Counted from the stretch's first letter, positions 19,309 through 27,696 are shown. The stretch is DNA of 64,000 nucleotides from Oscillospiraceae bacterium (GCA_015065105.1 SVQZ01000001.1:62001-126000), one strand, 5' to 3'. Notes: generated by a model from the sequence alone, not told the origin. Numbers and translations: made by a program.

Positions 19309-20793
19309 TTATGCAAAGGGATTTTCGGTCTTATAAGGAAGTGAAGCAGGCTGATTATATGCTATATCCTTAACTCCGAGAAGCTTAACAACCTCAAAGA
19401 GGGTCTTGCCGCAGTTAGCAAATCCGACACCGGAATGGTGAGGATAGTTCTTTTCAATAAGAACGTGACGGTAGAAACGAGGCATTTCGGGAATAGCGAT
19501 AATACCTATAGTCCCGAAGGAATGGGTGGGCATATCAAGGGTCTCACCTTGAGCAATATAAGAGGTAAGCCTACAGTCTGCAGTACCCTGAAGTCTGAAG
19601 ATGGTAACGGGAGAGGTGATAAGATCTCCTTCTGCTGTACCTCTTGTGATAAAGGGCTCGCCTTCGGGCTCAAGGTCACGCTTCATGATCCTCTGATAAC
19701 CCATGGTAGGCTTCTTTAAGAAGCAGATAGAACCGTTACCGCAATGGAATCCCATAAACATTTCGTTAGGCTTATATCCGTTAGCCTTATCCTTGTATGC
19801 TTCATAAAGATCCTTGGGAACTGTGTTGTTGATATCGAGAAGGGCAGGAGCCTTACCTGTAGCAAGGTAGAGCATATACTCGGTAAGAGTACCGTAGATA
19901 TCAACCTCGCAGGAAACGGTGATACCCTTAGCCGAGAGTCTGCCGTTTACGTAGCAGGGAACTATCTTGAATGCAGTCTGGAAGGAGGGCCAGCACTTAT
20001 TGGCAAAGATAACGTGCTCACAAGCACCTCTGTTGGCTTCAGCCCAGTCAAGAAGGGTAACCTCATACTGTGCAAGTCTTGCAAGTGCATCGGGATATGT
20101 AACACAACCGCCGTAATCTGCAAGCATTTCTTCAACTATTGCAGGAATTCTTTCGTCATTTTCATGCTCATTAAAGGAACAGAAAAGGTCAAGCTCGCTG
20201 TTTTCCTGAATTTCCACACCGAGATCGTAAAGAGGCTTGATGGGAGCATTACAAGCAACAAAATCCATAGGTCTGGGACCGAAGGAAATGATCTTAAGAG
20301 AAGAAAGGCCTATAATAACTCTTGCGATAGGCTCGAACTCTGCGATAGAAGCTGCAGTTTCGTCTGCTGTACCAACAGGCTCTTCGGGGATGAATACCTT
20401 GAGACCGCGCATATTGAGGTTATAGGACGCGTTGAGCATACCGCAGTATGCGTCGCCTCTGCCGTCGAAGAGATCATTCATAGATTCCTCGGCTGCAGCA
20501 CAGAACATTCTGGGACCCCAGAATTTCTGAGCCATCATAGTTTCGGGGGTTTCGGGACCGAAATTTCCGAGGTAAACTATAAGAGCGTTTACGTCATTTG
20601 CCTTGAGGTCATCCAGAGCCTTCAATGCGTCATTTTCGTTTTCAACGAGTACAGGGCAGTTGTAAAGCTCTAAACCAAGCTTATCGCATTCAGCCTTAAC
20701 AGCATTTCTTCTGTTTGTACTGAGCTCCTTGGAAAAACAGCTTCTGCTTACCGCAACAATACCCATTTTAACTTTTACGTCGTTAGTAAACAT
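19309..20793 (-). CDS. L-fucose/L-arabinose isomerase family protein
   Basis: 494-residue protein of the L-fucose isomerase-like superfamily. It is not a classical AraA: the AraA N-terminal signature is absent. It matches the Firmicute group annotated as L-fucose/L-arabinose isomerase family. Recognisable parts are VNALIVYLGNFGPETPE, the central substrate domain with CYVNGRLSAKGITVSCEVD, FMGFHCGNGSICFL (likely metal-ligand His) and the C-terminal HHSGVGFANCGKTLFEVVKL. It starts at ATG 20793, 4 nt after the ribulokinase stop, behind AGGAG. The pairing suggests aldose-to-ketose isomerisation feeding the kinase, probably L-arabinose to L-ribulose. No epimerase (AraD) is in the window, so the substrate is an inference. 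Confidence 0.82.
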   Translation of the reverse strand: MFTNDVKVKMGIVAVSRSCFSKELSTNRRNAVKAECDKLGLELYNCPVLVENENDALKALDDLKANDVNALIVYLGNFGPETPETMMAQKFWGPRMFCAAAEESMNDLFDGRGDAYCGMLNASYNLNMRGLKVFIPEEPVGTADETAASIAEFEPIARVIIGLSSLKIISFGPRPMDFVACNAPIKPLYDLGVEIQENSELDLFCSFNEHENDERIPAIVEEMLADYGGCVTYPDALARLAQYEVTLLDWAEANRGACEHVIFANKCWPSFQTAFKIVPCYVNGRLSAKGITVSCEVDIYGTLTEYMLYLATGKAPALLDINNTVPKDLYEAYKDKANGYKPNEMFMGFHCGNGSICFLKKPTMGYQRIMKRDLEPEGEPFITRGTAEGDLITSPVTIFRLQGTADCRLTSYIAQGETLDMPTHSFGTIGIIAIPEMPRFYRHVLIEKNYPHHSGVGFANCGKTLFEVVKLLGVKDIAYNQPASLPYKTENPFA

Positions 20794-20797
20794 AGTT

Positions 20798-22456
20798 TTA
20801 CTCCTTTATATTCTTAATATTTTTCATTATTTTATTTTTACCTCTGCCGAAATAATCAAACAGAGTGCAAAATTCATCATAAAGCTTATCGTAGATCAGT
20901 TTATTTTTGAGATCAGGCTTATATACGACATCCTTTAATTTGCCCATTTTTTGCGCGGCTTGAGCAACCGTATCATATCCGCCGGATCCCTTACCTGCGG
21001 CAACTGCACCGAATATCGCCGCTCCGAGCGCCGCCGCCTGAGGCGAGCCCGAAACCTTAATATCACAGCCTATAACGTCGCAATATAATTGCATTACAAA
21101 AGGGTTCTTTTCTGCAATTCCTCCCGCGGCATGAATTATATCTATATTCAGACCGTATTTACGGAAATTTTCGATTATCATTCTTGCTCCGTAGGCTGTT
21201 GCTTCTACCAAGGCTCTGAAGATATCCTCAGGTTTTGTTGAAAGATCCATACCTACTATCGTACCCGAAAGATCGGCTCCGCCTTCAAGAGCTCTGTTGC
21301 CGTTCCACCAATCAAGAGCTATAAGATGATTTTCTCCCGGCTCAAGCCTTGATGCAAGATCGAATATATACTGCATTTCTGAAATTCCAAGTTCATCGGC
21401 TTTTTTCTTATACGAATAGGGAAGCATATTTTCAAGATACCATGCGAAGTGATCTCCCATGCAAGCTTGACCTGCCTCATAGCCGAAATATCCCGGTATC
21501 ATACCGTCTTTAACGTAACCTGCAATTTCTTTTACATCAAGCTCTCTTTCGTCAAGAGTCATAAAGCAGGCTGATGTTCCTAATATTAACAGCATTTCAC
21601 CCGGTTTTGTAACCTTTGCAGCGGGAACTGTGCAATGGCCGTCGATATTACCTACAGCAACCGCTGTTCCTTCCTGCAGACCTAATCTTTGTGCCATTTC
21701 CTTGGTTAACGATCCGGCTTTAGTACCAATAGATTGTACCGGAGCGTTGAGTTTTTCCTGAACAAGATTCTTTAACCGTACGTCAAGCTCTTCAAAAAAC
21801 AAGGGATCGGGATACCCGTCGTCCGAATGCCATAATGCCTTATAGCCTGAGGTACAGGAGCTTCTGACCTGCTTTCCCGTTAACTGCCATACTATCCAAT
21901 CAGCCGCTTCTATAAAATAATCTGCGCTGTTATAGACCTCAGGAGCGTTATTCAGAATATGCATCACCTTAGGAACAAGCCATTCGGGGGAAATATTGCC
22001 GCCGTAACGCTCTATAAATGCCATACCCTTGCTTCTCGCGTGGTTGGTTAATAAAGCCGCTTCCTCAACCGATGAATGATCCTTCCATAATTTAACGTAA
22101 GAGCAGGGAAGAGATGAAAATCTTTCATCAAAACAAAGAGGAGTACCGTCTGAATAAACAGGAATCAGCGTACATGACGTAAAATCAATGCCTATTCCAA
22201 TTATGTCCGATTTATGAACGCCCGATCTCTTAATAATTTCAGGAACGCAATGCTCAAGGACGTCTATGTAATCATGGGGATGCTGTAAAGCATAATCACG
22301 AGGTAACTTAATGTCCGAATTATATAAAACTTTATCCATTACTCCGTGTTTATACTCAAGAACCTCTGTAGCAATCTCGGCACCGTTTGCAATATCAACC
22401 AAAACAGCCCGTCCTGATAAGGTTCCGTAATCGATTCCAATTGTATATTTAGACAT
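20798..22456 (-). CDS. araB: Ribulokinase-like FGGY carbohydrate kinase
   Basis: 552-residue FGGY kinase. N-terminal motif TIGIDYGTLSGRAVLVD and LPRDYALQHPHDYIDVLEH are characteristic of bacterial AraB (ribulokinase). Further family motifs: IGIGIDFTSCTLIPV, GNIDGHCTVPAAKVT, ALDWWNGNRA, AAGGIAEKNPFVMQLYCDVIG near the C-terminus. It phosphorylates L-ribulose to L-ribulose 5-phosphate in arabinose use. First gene of a two-gene unit with the isomerase; good promoter 26 nt upstream. No AraR/AraC gene is adjacent. Confidence 0.9.
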   Translation of the reverse strand: MSKYTIGIDYGTLSGRAVLVDIANGAEIATEVLEYKHGVMDKVLYNSDIKLPRDYALQHPHDYIDVLEHCVPEIIKRSGVHKSDIIGIGIDFTSCTLIPVYSDGTPLCFDERFSSLPCSYVKLWKDHSSVEEAALLTNHARSKGMAFIERYGGNISPEWLVPKVMHILNNAPEVYNSADYFIEAADWIVWQLTGKQVRSSCTSGYKALWHSDDGYPDPLFFEELDVRLKNLVQEKLNAPVQSIGTKAGSLTKEMAQRLGLQEGTAVAVGNIDGHCTVPAAKVTKPGEMLLILGTSACFMTLDERELDVKEIAGYVKDGMIPGYFGYEAGQACMGDHFAWYLENMLPYSYKKKADELGISEMQYIFDLASRLEPGENHLIALDWWNGNRALEGGADLSGTIVGMDLSTKPEDIFRALVEATAYGARMIIENFRKYGLNIDIIHAAGGIAEKNPFVMQLYCDVIGCDIKVSGSPQAAALGAAIFGAVAAGKGSGGYDTVAQAAQKMGKLKDVVYKPDLKNKLIYDKLYDEFCTLFDYFGRGKNKIMKNIKNIKE

Positions 22457-22481
22457 AACATTCTCCTTGATTATTTATATA

Positions 22482-22510
22482 ATTATATCATAAGGAATTT
22501 TATTTTACAA
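22482..22510 (-). promoter_or_regulatory. Sigma-A promoter for araB-isomerase unit
   Basis: Minus strand: TTGTAA (22510-22505), 17-nt spacer, TATAAT (22487-22482). Confidence 0.78.
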
Positions 22511-22544
22511 GAAGATTTTCATTATTTATATAAAAAAGATGAAA

Positions 22545-22715
22545 ACAGAATCGAAAGGAATTTTTTTGATGAGTATATATACGTCTGACAGATTTAAAAT
22601 CAAAAGGATTTTTTTGTGACATATAAAGTATCGTTAAATAAAAATAAAATCGAAAGGATTTTTTTAAACGTATCGATCATAGCTGATAAGTATTTAAATC
22701 GAAACGTATTTTATA
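22545..22715. repeat. Degenerate 50-bp periodic repeat (four units) in an AT-rich gap
   Basis: The gap 22511-22900 has no gene. It contains four degenerate copies of AAATCGAAAGGATTTTTTT at about 22549, 22596, 22646 and 22696; the central CGAAAG positions are spaced 49, 50 and 50 bp. Copies 2 and 3 can form a tiny hairpin AAATC-(GA)AAAG-GATTT with a T run; copy 4 (AAATCGAAACGTATTTT) is the most decayed. The roughly 30-nt spacers are unrelated. It lies upstream of the araB promoter and downstream of the phosphatase operon. Confidence 0.6.
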
Positions 22716-22900
22716 AAACGTCAGTAAATAATTAAATTCTGATATAAGAATTGTAATTTAATATAGTTTAACATTCCGCTTTTTAAGCTTCAAATCATAA
22801 CAGATACCCAAAATTATATCTCGTCCTTATTTTAATAAATTCTTTCACTTCCCTCAATTATATAAAATTTGCATTTTATATAATTTGATATTAAATTTTA

Positions 22901-22922
22901 CAGGGCAGTTTCAACTGCCCCG
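22901..22922 (-). terminator. Putative terminator of the phosphatase operon
   Basis: GGGCAGTT / AACTGCCC with a 2-4-nt loop directly after the stop codon of the last gene; the minus-strand tail (TGTAAAATTT) is only weakly T-rich. Confidence 0.6.
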
Positions 22923-22925
22923 TTA

Positions 22926-23705
22926 TTAATATAATGCTTTTCCTTCCCATGCTTCATCGGGTACAAGGTCAAGTATCTTTAATATTGTAGGAGCAACATC
23001 CTTGATGCTGACGTCCTTGAGTACCGTACCCGCTTTAAAATCCTTACCTCTTATCATTAGCGGTATCGTAACATCCCGTTCGTCGCAATGATCGTGGTCA
23101 TGACCGCTATGGTCTGATACAATGATAACCGTAGTATTTTCATCTGCTGCAGCATCAACAAGACGGTAAATTTCATCCCAAACGAAATTGCATGCTTCGA
23201 TGTATTTTTCGCTCATCCATCCAAAGCCATGACCGTGGGAGTCTATCAGATCGTGATGAAAGAACGTAAAGCTGGTAAAATTATTATTGAGATAATCGAT
23301 AGCTTTATCGGTAAGCTCCTTTGTTGCTTTCTCAATGCCGTTATAATAACCGCTTACAAAGCAATCGTATGCCATAGATCCGGGTTTTGCAAGATCTCTT
23401 AATTCACCCCAGGTATAAAACATCGCACTTCGTCTGTCTCTGCGATGAAAAATATCGGTCATTGCTTTAACCTTGTTATAATAACCGGGGTCATAGTTAT
23501 CAAAGCAACCGTGCTTTTCCGGATCTACAGATTTAAAAAGCGACACGTGACAAGGCATGGTTATTGCAGGTATTACTGTTTTTGCATCAAGAGCATATGC
23601 ACAGTCCTTCATAAATTCCTTAGCTTTCGGTACGTGTTCGATCGCCGCAGGATCCATTCCGTCCGTAACAATAAGAATTACTTTCTGATCATTTACTATA
23701 TTCAT
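22926..23705 (-). CDS. Alkaline phosphatase-superfamily phosphodiesterase/pyrophosphatase (paralogue 2)
   Basis: Cytoplasmic (no signal peptide) member of the nucleotide pyrophosphatase/phosphodiesterase branch of the alkaline phosphatase superfamily, about 259 residues. Metal site elements: LIVTDGMDPAA (Asp), TMPCHVSLF (Thr nucleophile), HHDLIDSHGHGFGWMS (Asp, His) and VSDHSGHDHDH (Asp-His, His). This is a compact form lacking the long cap insertions of NPPs. ATG 23705 is chosen for GGAGG at 7 nt; the open extension to 23756 overlaps the upstream gene. About half of the residues match the preceding gene, so it is a tandem duplicate. The substrate is unknown. Confidence 0.83.
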   Translation of the reverse strand: MNIVNDQKVILIVTDGMDPAAIEHVPKAKEFMKDCAYALDAKTVIPAITMPCHVSLFKSVDPEKHGCFDNYDPGYYNKVKAMTDIFHRRDRRSAMFYTWGELRDLAKPGSMAYDCFVSGYYNGIEKATKELTDKAIDYLNNNFTSFTFFHHDLIDSHGHGFGWMSEKYIEACNFVWDEIYRLVDAAADENTTVIIVSDHSGHDHDHCDERDVTIPLMIRGKDFKAGTVLKDVSIKDVAPTILKILDLVPDEAWEGKALY

Positions 23706-23724
23706 TTTTACCTCCGTTAAATAA

Positions 23725-24501
23725 TTATAAAATCGATCTGCCGTCCCATTCCTCATCGGGAGCTATACCTAAAAGAGTTGTTACGGTTGGTGCTATATCC
23801 AAAATTGATATATTTTCAAGAGCACTTCCCTTTTCAAAGCGTTTTCCCTTTATTATAACGGGTATCCTTGTATCACATTCGCTTCCGTGATCATTGTCAT
23901 GTCCCGAATGATCGGATATAACGATAATAGTGGTTTCATCGTCTGCGGCATCAGCCACTTTATATATTTCGTCCCAAACGAAACGTACCGCATCAATATA
24001 TTTTTTACTCATCCAGCCATATCCGTGTCCTACGTCATCGATCAGGTCATAGTGCAGGAAGATGAACGACGCTTCATCATTGCTCATAAAATCAATAACA
24101 CTATTTGTAAGCTTTTTTACTGTTTCCCTGTTACCGTAAAAATCCTTGTTAATATAACAGGAATAAGCAATATCATTAGGTCTTGTAAGATATTTCAGCT
24201 GTTCCCATGCATAGAACATGGCGGATTTACGGTCGTTAAGACGTAAAACATCGCAGATAGTACGGTAATCCTTATCAGGCTTTCTATATCCGTTTGTGGT
24301 TATGGTATGCTTTGACGGTTCAACAGACTTAAAGAGAGAAAAGTGACAAGGCAACGTATCCGAAGGCATTACCGAGCGTGCATTCATGCAGGAAGCGGAA
24401 CCCTTTAAAAATTCTTTTGCTTTCGGTATATACTCAACAGCATCGGGATGCATTCCGTCAGTTAATATTAAAATAATCTTATCGTTGATCGCTGAAGCCA
24501 T
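23725..24501 (-). CDS. Alkaline phosphatase-superfamily phosphodiesterase/pyrophosphatase (paralogue 1)
   Basis: 258 residues, same architecture as its downstream neighbour: LILTDGMHPDA, TLPCHFSLF (Thr nucleophile), HYDLIDDVGHGYGWMS, VISDHSGHDNDHGSE. The ends are also alike (IAPTVTTLLGIAPDEEWDG here, VAPTILKILDLVPDEAWEG in the paralogue). The two differ most at the loop after the nucleophile, suggesting different substrates. It starts at ATG 24501 behind GAGGT, 11 nt after the metallophosphatase stop. The three genes form one operon with the promoter at 25236-25264. Confidence 0.83.
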   Translation of the reverse strand: MASAINDKIILILTDGMHPDAVEYIPKAKEFLKGSASCMNARSVMPSDTLPCHFSLFKSVEPSKHTITTNGYRKPDKDYRTICDVLRLNDRKSAMFYAWEQLKYLTRPNDIAYSCYINKDFYGNRETVKKLTNSVIDFMSNDEASFIFLHYDLIDDVGHGYGWMSKKYIDAVRFVWDEIYKVADAADDETTIIVISDHSGHDNDHGSECDTRIPVIIKGKRFEKGSALENISILDIAPTVTTLLGIAPDEEWDGRSIL

Positions 24502-24512
24502 ATTTTACCTCA

Positions 24513-25211
24513 TTAAACATAATATTCCTCAAGAGTATCAAGGCATATACAGGAAAGGGGATTTCCGAAGACAGCACCGCAGTCGATAGCTATATGGAAA
24601 TTCTTTCGGTATATCCTGCCTTTATTGGAAGGATCTATATAAAAAGTAGGAGTATGTCCCGTTACAAGATATTTATCCTCAAAATACACTCTGTTATAAT
24701 TACAGCGGTACCATACAAGCTCCTTTATGCTGTAATCCTCAAGCGGCTTTCCCTGTGAAAAATTATCAAGGCCTGCATGAACCAAAAGGAAATCTCTTCC
24801 GTTCACCGTAAGCTCCTTATATACAATAAAATCGTTAATGTAATCAAGAATACGCTTTCTTTTAACATAGTTAAGGGCGGTGAATGCCTTATATGTCGGA
24901 TATCCTCCGTTATCCGTCCAATGCGTAAGGCTTCTGTAAACCTTATCGCTGATCTGAGAAGAGTAGTTTTCTTCGGTTATCTCAACGTTAAGCGCTTCAA
25001 GGACTGTAAATGCCATAAGCTCATGATTACCGAGCATGGGTATCACATTTCGCCGCTTCATCATATCAAGCAGTATATCTATTCCGTTATCTCCCCTGTC
25101 GATAACGTCGCCTAAAATATATAAAGTATCCTCGGAGCTGAAATCGATCTTTTCAAGCATAGCAAGATATTTATCATAACATCCGTGAATATCACTCATA
25201 ACGTAATTCAT
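24513..25211 (-). CDS. PP2A/PrpA-like serine/threonine phosphatase, metallophosphoesterase
   Basis: Calcineurin-like metallophosphoesterase of the bacterial PPP group (232 residues). Visible motifs: SDIHGCYDKY (GDxHG-type metal site), GDVIDRGDNG, MLGNHELM, LLVHAGLD and VTGHTPTFYID. These match PrpA/PrpE or ApaH-like enzymes. It could dephosphorylate proteins or cleave diadenosine polyphosphates. Head gene of the operon with the two alkaline phosphatase-superfamily genes, which suggests a shared phospho-ester or nucleotide clean-up role; this is inference from context. Confidence 0.85.
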   Translation of the reverse strand: MNYVMSDIHGCYDKYLAMLEKIDFSSEDTLYILGDVIDRGDNGIDILLDMMKRRNVIPMLGNHELMAFTVLEALNVEITEENYSSQISDKVYRSLTHWTDNGGYPTYKAFTALNYVKRKRILDYINDFIVYKELTVNGRDFLLVHAGLDNFSQGKPLEDYSIKELVWYRCNYNRVYFEDKYLVTGHTPTFYIDPSNKGRIYRKNFHIAIDCGAVFGNPLSCICLDTLEEYYV

Positions 25212-25235
25212 ATATCTACTCCTTTCTTAATTAAT

Positions 25236-25264
25236 ATTATAACAATTTTACTTCCTTATGTCAA
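25236..25264 (-). promoter_or_regulatory. Sigma-A promoter for the phosphatase operon
   Basis: Minus strand: perfect TTGACA (25264-25259), 17-nt spacer, perfect TATAAT (25241-25236). Confidence 0.9.
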
Positions 25265-25362
25265 TATTTATATAAAGTACCGCAGACCCCAGCGAATTTC
25301 TACATTTTTTTGATAACGTAGGAGTAGATTTTTCTTATAATATAAAAAATTGTATTTTATTA

Positions 25363-25391
25363 TTTACTTTGAAAAAATTTTGTGTTATAAT
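25363..25391 (+). promoter_or_regulatory. Extended -10 promoter for the nucleotidyltransferase gene
   Basis: TTTACT (25363-25368), 17 nt, TGT-TATAAT (extended -10 at 25383-25391), 36 nt before the ATG. Confidence 0.7.
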
Positions 25392-25426
25392 AAGATGATT
25401 ATGAAAATATTCGGAGGTCTTACACA

Positions 25427-26173
25427 ATGAAAGCAATAATTATGGCTGCCGGCAAAGGCACAAGATTACAGGAGCCCGGCAATCCTAAGCCCAAGGTACT
25501 TCGCGAAGCAAACGGACGTCCCCTTTTAGACTACGTTTTCGATGCAATGCCTATGATAGAAAAAAAGGATATTACTGTTGTAACAGGCTTCATGAGCGAG
25601 CTTGTTGAGGACGCATTCAAGGATTACGGATGCTCCTTCCAGCGTCAGGGCGACGATGCATACGGCACAGGATATGCCGTTATGTGCGGTATAGAAAATG
25701 CTAATTTCAATGATTATCACGGAGATATCCTTATCGTTAACGGAGATGCTCCCCTTACCGCTCTCGAAACTGTTAAAGGTATCATAGCACAGCACGAAGC
25801 AGAAGGCAACCTTGCAACCCTTCTTTCTGCTGACACACAGTTAAAGCTTCCCTACGGAAGAATCATCCGTGACGAAAACGGCAACGTTATTGATATCCGC
25901 GAGGAAAAGGATTGCACAGAGGAAGAAAAGGCTATCACCGAGCTCAACGTTGGTATGTACGTATTCAATGCCGATGCTCTCCGAGAGGCTCTTAAGGTTA
26001 TCGACTGCAATAATGCCGCAGGAGAATATTACATAACCGACGTTCCTCCCGCTATTGCAAGAATGGGTAAAAAGGTCAACGCTTATATTACTACTGATGA
26101 CGATGAGCTTATCGGCGTAAATACACCCGAGGATCTCGCGACTGTTGAAAAGATCCTTAATTCAAGGAAATAA
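25427..26173 (+). CDS. GlmU-N-like sugar-phosphate nucleotidyltransferase
   Basis: 248-residue stand-alone nucleotidyltransferase resembling the uridylyltransferase half of GlmU: IIMAAGKGTRLQ (GxGxR nucleotide loop), PKPKVLREANGRPLLDYV, QRQGDDAYGTGYAVMCG (Q and GT contacts), ILIVNGDAPL (metal Asp), VIDIREEKDCT, ELNVGMYVF. The left-handed beta-helix acetyltransferase domain of GlmU is missing altogether; the protein ends soon after GVNTPEDLATVEKI. The likely product is UDP-GlcNAc or a related UDP-sugar. The next gene, 21 nt downstream, is a DivIVA-like protein, linking it by context to wall growth. Confidence 0.85.
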   Translation: MKAIIMAAGKGTRLQEPGNPKPKVLREANGRPLLDYVFDAMPMIEKKDITVVTGFMSELVEDAFKDYGCSFQRQGDDAYGTGYAVMCGIENANFNDYHGDILIVNGDAPLTALETVKGIIAQHEAEGNLATLLSADTQLKLPYGRIIRDENGNVIDIREEKDCTEEEKAITELNVGMYVFNADALREALKVIDCNNAAGEYYITDVPPAIARMGKKVNAYITTDDDELIGVNTPEDLATVEKILNSRK

Positions 26174-26194
26174 TTATAATATTTAGGGGATATT

Positions 26195-26812
26195 ATGGAT
26201 AAGAATATAGAATTCCGCAAGCAGATGCGCGGATACAATACCGAAGACGTTAACCGCTTTATATCTGAAGAAAACGTTCGCTTCAATAAGATCGAGGAAC
26301 GCTATAAAAAAGATGCCGACGAAATGAGCGTACGTATCAAAGAATTGGAGTATAAATTGGAGGAATCAAAAAAAAGTGATGCTGAGATACGCGATCTTAT
26401 GATCAAAAATGAGCTTCTCACATCAGAGCTTGAATCTCTTAAGACTTCCCTTTCCGAAAAGGACGTTCTCATTGAATCCATGAAGGAAGAGCTCGAAAAG
26501 GCAGATGAAAAAATGTCAGAGCTTAAAAGAATCCCCGACTCAAGAATAATCAGCACAGTTACTCCCGATATGGAATTATGCCGTGAGAAGGCTGAAAAGT
26601 ATGACGCAATTTGTGACAGAGTCGATGAGATCCTCAATTTCGCAAAGGAAGAGGCTGAAAAGATCATCAAGGAGGCTTCTGACTATAAGATAGCGGCACA
26701 GCGTAATGCCAAAAGAGAATCAGATGCATTCAAAAGCTCCATCAACAACCGCTCCGATTCTATCATCGAGGATCTCAAGAAAACTATCCGCAAGCAGATA
26801 TTAGGTAAATAA
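26195..26812 (+). CDS. DivIVA-domain coiled-coil protein
   Basis: 205 residues. The N-terminus FRKQMRGYNTEDVNRFI is the DivIVA/GpsB membrane-curvature motif (compare GYNxxEVDxFL). It is followed by heptad-rich coiled coil from about residue 25 to 105 and a second helical region from about 135 with the EEAEKIIKEASDYKIAAQRNAK stretch (in two overlapping heptad runs) typical of DivIVA family tails. Likely a scaffold at poles or septa for wall synthesis or division. Its 3' UTR carries copy B of the conserved RNA element. Confidence 0.85.
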   Translation: MDKNIEFRKQMRGYNTEDVNRFISEENVRFNKIEERYKKDADEMSVRIKELEYKLEESKKSDAEIRDLMIKNELLTSELESLKTSLSEKDVLIESMKEELEKADEKMSELKRIPDSRIISTVTPDMELCREKAEKYDAICDRVDEILNFAKEEAEKIIKEASDYKIAAQRNAKRESDAFKSSINNRSDSIIEDLKKTIRKQILGK

Positions 26813-26819
26813 TCCATCT

Positions 26820-26957
26820 TCCCTTTGATCCACTGAAGAGCTGGTGCAGGCCCGTACCGATTATCGGGTTGAACCTTACACAAGCTTGTTTTTCAGTACC
26901 CGAAGTACACCAATTTCCTATACATCAAAAAAGACGGTACAAAACGTACCGTCTTAA
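26820..26957 (+). ncRNA. Conserved 3'-UTR RNA element, copy B
   Basis: Begins within 30 nt of the divIVA-like stop and ends in a terminator hairpin (26931-26955). Its core, about 26847-26923, shares about 63 of some 73 aligned bases with copy A at 12184-12306, in blocks GGCCCG, ACCGAT, ATCGGG, TGAACCTTACA, GCTTGTTT, TCAGTACCCGAAGT and CAATTTCCTATA. TCGGGT can pair with ACCCGA across the core; ACA-AGCT-TGT between them can form a small hairpin, which in copy A becomes ATA-GGCT-TGT and is kept by a G-U pair. Function unknown. Confidence 0.6.
26931..26955. terminator. Bidirectional terminator, divIVA-like / DUF2752 genes
   Basis: AAGACGGTAC / GTACCGTCTT with a 5-nt loop, then AATTTTTTC on +. 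It overlaps the stop codon of the convergent DUF2752 gene (26954-26956). Confidence 0.88.
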
Positions 26958-27388
26958 TTTTTTCTTATTATATACTCTAAAAATCTTATTAACCAAGGTA
27001 TATTTCTTACAGCTATAAACATCAAAAATGTCCCTACCCATATAAGTAAAGAAGGAATACTGTACATATATTTTAATATTCGTTTGAATATTCCAACTTT
27101 AAATACAAAGGCAAGATTAAGAAAGATCAAAGTAAGTATAAGATATATGATTCCGAAAAATACTACGGGATTATACTTAAATGCTTCGATAAAATTAAAA
27201 AGCAGAAAATTCTTTACACACCTTGTTCCTCCGCAGGTAGCACATTGCAATCCGAAAAGAGTCCATGTACAGGGTCTTTGTGTTGAAAGCATTTTTAAGC
27301 TGAGCCATCTTAAAAGGATCCATGCGGGAATCGTGAGAATATCACAGATAAAAACAAGGAGTCTCGCGTTTTTATTTAAAAATTTCAA
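26954..27388 (-). CDS. DUF2752 family membrane protein
   Basis: 144 residues with four hydrophobic segments. The family core is present: TLFGLQCATCGGTRCVKNFL, corresponding to the DUF2752 motif in which a cysteine pair (CxxCGxTR) sits beside a membrane helix, followed by FIEAFKYNP. The function of this family is not established. The start is TTG 27388, 6 nt from GAGGTG; no ATG is suitably placed. It is transcribed convergently to the divIVA-like gene, from its own promoter. Confidence 0.78.
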   Translation of the reverse strand: MKFLNKNARLLVFICDILTIPAWILLRWLSLKMLSTQRPCTWTLFGLQCATCGGTRCVKNFLLFNFIEAFKYNPVVFFGIIYLILTLIFLNLAFVFKVGIFKRILKYMYSIPSLLIWVGTFLMFIAVRNIPWLIRFLEYIIRKN

Positions 27389-27416
27389 AATTACACCTCA
27401 AGCTTGTGTTTTATTA

Positions 27417-27445
27417 AGTATAACATATCAAAAGCTGAAATTCAA
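27417..27445 (-). promoter_or_regulatory. Sigma-A promoter for the DUF2752 gene
   Basis: Minus strand: TTGAAT (27445-27440), 17-nt spacer, TATACT (27422-27417). Confidence 0.7.
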
Positions 27446-27513
27446 TAAGAATATGAATAATAAACCTTCTGTTGCTAACAATAATATTAAGAACTTAAAA
27501 GGAGGTTTGAAAA

Positions 27514-27693
27514 ATGAATTGCTGTAATAACAATAAAGCAAACAGTTCCATCGAATGTACTGTTACTCAATGTAAGTATCACTGCATGAACGAAAACTAC
27601 TGTTCTCTTAATAAGATCAAGGTAGGAAGCCATGAGTCCGACCCCAAGATGTGCGAATGCACAGATTGCCAGAGCTTTGAAGCAAAAGCGTAA
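27514..27693 (+). CDS. DUF1540 domain-containing small Cys-rich protein
   Basis: 59-residue protein starting at ATG 27514 behind a perfect AAAGGAGG. Its cysteine arrangement matches DUF1540: IECTVTQCKYH, then NYCSLNKIKVG, then CECTDCQSF, giving the expected C-x4-C ... C ... (T)xC pattern with the final Phe. An additional N-terminal CC pair lies upstream. The family is probably metal-binding and is common in spore-forming Clostridia, but its function is unknown. Followed directly by a strong terminator, so monocistronic. Confidence 0.85.
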   Translation: MNCCNNNKANSSIECTVTQCKYHCMNENYCSLNKIKVGSHESDPKMCECTDCQSFEAKA

Positions 27694-27696
27694 TGT

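Noticed and set aside
19744..20673. Long open frame (309 codons) antisense to the sugar isomerase gene
   Set aside because: It lies completely within a strongly conserved gene on the other strand, has no ribosome binding site and encodes a low-complexity Cys/Ser/Val sequence; a codon-bias shadow.
22545..22715. CRISPR array with 20-nt repeats and 30-nt spacers
   Set aside because: Repeats are too short and degenerate, only four units exist, units are AT-rich and hairpin/terminator-like, and there are no cas genes in the window.
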